Assembly (NCBI GenBank): GCA_013339895.1
Contig: JABACO010000009.1
Coordinates: forward strand, 8,684,188-8,748,187
Reading direction: 5' to 3'
Origin: Ephydatia muelleri
Taxonomy: Eukaryota > Porifera > Demospongiae > Spongillida > Spongillidae
DNA length: 64,000 nucleotides
The notes beneath the pieces were generated by a model. That model saw only the letters and a list, made by a program, of their open reading frames with translations, had not been told where the DNA came from and made no database searches. The translations under genes and the position numbers were made by a program. Shown here piece by piece: positions 56,677-64,000 of this stretch; positions within the stretch are counted from its first letter, which is position 1, and each line of letters starts with the position of its first letter.

Positions 56677-61012
<4,336 letters not shown>

Positions 61013-61016
61013 AGCG

Positions 61017-61022
61017 AATAAA
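61017..61022 (+). terminator. Polyadenylation signal of MEK (AATAAA)
   Basis: AATAAA begins 5 bases after the TGA (61010-61012). Only 194 bp separate the MEK and dihydropyrimidinase stop codons, so a very short 3' UTR is plausible. Confidence 0.5.
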
Positions 61023-61206
61023 ATATTCAAACTGTCCCAAACACAGTAACGGCAACCCTACGTGTAACACAGCAATTTTTTTTTTTTTTTTGTTTTTGTT
61101 CCTCATAAAAGCTACACACAGAGGTATTTTTCCATTCACACTACATTATCTGTATGTCTGATGATGGTGTCCACAGTGGCACCTCAGGATATCTCAGTAA
61201 TCCTAA

Positions 61207-61864
61207 CTACAATTTGATGACAGGGCCGGTATAAGGCTCCCTCTCCACTGCCTTAGGTTGGATCACCTGGGGAGGAGGGGCACTTGGATTACCTTTAAGG
61301 TGTTACAAAGGAGTGTGACATACCTTATCGCGCTGCTTAACCCTGAAGTAGACCTTGTCGGAAAATGGAGCCCGTGAGATGTAGCGGCCACTCCCCTTTA
61401 TGACATCGACCTAAGCCCCACCCCCAGCATCATGTGAGACTGTTAGGAGTGGCAGAGGTGTGGCTAACCTTTCCATGATCGACCACCACTCTGCCCTGGC
61501 ATATGACCACAAGGGGTACACCATGACACTCCATTCCTTCAAATATGTTGTAGTCTACTGCCTGCAGTGTCCAATTGCAATGCAGGCTGCAGTGATGTTT
61601 GTTTTTGATGTGTGTGTGTGCATGTGTGTGTGTGTGCATGTGTGTGTGCATGTGTGTGTGTGCGTGTGTGTGTGTGTATGTGTTGTGCATGTGTGTGCAT
61701 GTGTGTGTGTGCATGTGTGTGTGTGCATGTGTGTGTGTGCGTGTGTGTGTGTATGTGTTGTGCATGTGTGTGTGCATGTGTGTGTGTGCATGTGTGTGTG
61801 TGCATGTGTGTGTGCATGTGTGTGTGCATGTGTGTGTGCATGTGTGTGTGTGCATGTGTGTGTG

Positions 61865-61922
<58 letters not shown>

Positions 61923-64000
61923 GACTCCTTGCCTGATGGTGGGTCTTTGCTGAGATGGTGCGGGTGGCAACAGGGTCCCAGACCACTATGTCAGCGTCTG
62001 ATCCAACAGCAATCACCCCCTGTAAGAGAAAGGTTAACCCAGAATTACATGTGCTAGTGGCTTAGTCATCAGTGGAGGGAAGGAAGGAGACAGCTCAGCT
62101 CCATCGTAAAAACCTACTAGTATGTTGCAATTCAGGATTGAAGTCCAAAACACACACCCTTCAAACTTCTTGTATTGTTAAACCATTGACCACTAGCAAG
62201 TACATGTAATGATGGTACTGCCTACATGACCACCACACACAGATCACATCAGTACATTATACAATGTAAATTTTAAATGATATAAATCTGGGGTCAAAGT
62301 TTTCATGTCCCCATTGTGTTCAATGGAACTGCTTTCAAAATAAGTTTTTTTACTTACAAAGGACATAAATAACTTGGTGCTACCTTCTGTGGGTACATGT
62401 TGAATATCTTTGCAGCTGTTGTGCTTGTGACATCCACAAACCTACATGGATCCATTTTCCCAGAGTGCTACAGAGGTAAGTTAGAAAGGAAAATGGTCAG
62501 AGGGAAAAATAGAACATTAGGGAGACAAAAAATGGAGAAGAAGTGCTAGATTCTTACCACCCCTTTCTCCCATATCACTGACATCCTGTCTTCCACACCT
62601 TAAAGGGAAAAAAAAAAAGAGAATGAGGACTGGGCACCAGTACCTAGGGTGTACCCTCACCATTTACGCCATTGGGGATTTGGCGGAAGTCTTTGGTGCC
62701 CAATGCCTTCTGATCTGCATTGAAGGTACAGTTATCCGTCCCTGTGCAGTCGAGGTCTCCCCTGGCAACCGAGCACGAGAAGGAAGATATAAATAAATTA
62801 TAAAAGCCCCATCCTCATGGCTGCAGAACTCACTTGGCCAAAAGATTCAAGAGGTAGTCTGGTGTGGTTGGATCGGGTCGGAGGGGAGGGCCCATCACAT
62901 GCGCTGGAGTTGCGTGTCAAGAGGTCAGAGGTCATTGGTGGGGCATGGCCGGGGAAGGTGGGAGTGAGACGAGGAGAGGTTGATGGCTAACCATCTCATC
63001 CTTCCCCTCGATGCCACACCTTCCCTACCCTCCCCCTCGATGCCACACCTTCCCCTCCCTCCCCCTCGATGCCACACCTTCCCCTCCCTCCCCCTTGATG
63101 CCACAACCTTCCCCTCCCTCCCCCTCGATGCCACACCTTCCCCTCACACTCACTGCTGCAAATGAACCTCCTCCCTCCTCCATTTCCTCCTTCTGCCCCT
63201 CCCTCCTCAATTTCCTCCTGCCCCTACCTCCTCAATTTCCTCCTTCTGCCCCTCCCTCCTCCCCCTAAAATGGCTGTATATCTATACCTGCCGCATGCCT
63301 CCAGCATTTGTGTCTGTAGTGAGTGCCGTCAGTACCTAGACTTGCTGCAATGGGCTCACCAAAGACCACAGCTCCTGAGAGGGAGGGATGAGTGGTGCAT
63401 ACTCCCGATCAATTAACATAGGCAAGCTTTAAGGTCATTGTGACGACATGCACATACAAATGCTATGAGCACATATGACCCCACCCACACACATGACCTC
63501 ACCTACACCAACATATGACCCCACTTACACCACCACACATGCACATATGACCCCACTTACACCACCACACATGCACATATGACCCCACTTACACCACCAC
63601 ACATGCACATATGACCCCACTTACACCACCACACATGCACCACCTACACCAACATACATGCACATATGACCCACCTACACCAACATACATATGACCCCAC
63701 CCACACCACCACACATGCACATATGACACCACCTACACCAACATATGACCCCACCTACACCATCATACATGCACCTGTATAGTGGAGCACACACATGTAC
63801 ATGCATAGATATCTGGGCACACTCACACAGGGAACACACTCTCACACAGGTTACACCCACACATACACAGACACACTTAGAGGCATTCACACACAGTCAC
63901 ATTAACAGAGGTACACCCACACAGGGGCACACACATCTGCACAGAGGCCCACCCACCTCTCTCCTTGTTGCTCATGATGGCTTGAGCTGCACTCTTGCTC
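61207..64000 (-). CDS. DPYS: Dihydropyrimidinase (3' half; continues off right edge)
   Basis: Exons: 63957->64000, 63288-63374, 62834-62903, 62661-62763, 62558-62598, 62394-62467, 61933-62019, 61469-61561, 61324-61410, 61207-61266. Conserved text: [47 protein letters not shown] (metal-site Asp region), [56 protein letters not shown] and VKQRDK. It hydrolyses the dihydropyrimidine ring, the second step of uracil/thymine breakdown, in the cytosol as a zinc-dependent tetramer. The catalytic Asp is retained, which argues for a true enzyme rather than a CRMP-type paralogue. The intron after exon 61933-62019 has a GC donor. The N-terminal half, with the first metal ligands, is outside the window. 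Confidence 0.95.
61612..61920. repeat. (TG)n/(TGCATG) microsatellite
   Basis: Fills most of the DPYS intron between exons 61933-62019 and 61469-61561. Confidence 0.95.
63000..63150. repeat. 30-bp minisatellite, about 5 copies
   Basis: CCTCGATGCCACACCTTCCC + CTCCCTCCCC units in a DPYS intron. Confidence 0.9.
63470..63790. repeat. Minisatellite ACACATGCACATATGACCCC
   Basis: Units of about 36 bp (…ACTTACACCACC) in the DPYS intron adjoining the exon at 63957. Confidence 0.9.

Overview
The window looks like a gene-dense but repeat-rich invertebrate animal genome at draft quality. All host genes are intron-containing animal orthologues with short exons and GT-AG (occasionally GC-AG) introns. The introns are loaded with CA/GA/TCC microsatellites, minisatellites and long homopolymers, and there is one 1,000-base run of N (53001-54000). 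A marine invertebrate such as a sponge would fit, but the sequence alone does not fix the phylum.

Layout. (1) 1-22771, minus: SMC6, the SMC5/6-complex ATPase. It is nearly complete, with only the last codons off the left edge. One of its introns (6587-18036, about 11.4 kb) holds a stack of nested transposons. (2) 22959-24464, minus: an intronless polyamine/spermine oxidase 188 bp upstream of SMC6. (3) 24465-36167: a transposon-rich stretch with no large host gene. It holds a diverged duplicated repeat, a fold-back element with a 9-bp target duplication, a Ginger-like integrase transposon reduced to 1.5 kb (its empty site is preserved nearby), a decayed piggyBac element, and a small C2H2 zinc-finger ORF. 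(4) 36168-41448, minus: a GH27 glycosidase with an alpha-N-acetylgalactosaminidase-type substrate loop. (5) 42730-52894, minus: a CHD1-type chromatin remodeller whose 5' end runs towards the assembly gap. (6) 54001-56391, minus: a repulsive guidance molecule (RGM) orthologue whose 3' end is lost in the gap. (7) 56677-61012, plus: a complete MEK1/2 (MAP2K) gene, head-to-head with RGM. (8) 61207-64000, minus: the 3' half of dihydropyrimidinase, tail-to-tail with MEK.

The host genes are unrelated housekeeping and signalling genes packed closely, with 188-285 bp between several neighbours. No operon-like functional grouping is evident. The most notable items are: a Ty3/gypsy-type retrotransposon with the unusual domain order protease-integrase-RT-RNase H (Gmr1-like); two minisatellites that each copy a real splice site of the adjacent exon many times over; an RGM protein without the GDPH self-cleavage motif; a dated insertion history of nested elements; and a fold-back family ending in GGGACAGT-type termini. 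Single-base frameshifts in otherwise conserved exons of CHD1 and the GH27 gene suggest base-level assembly errors.
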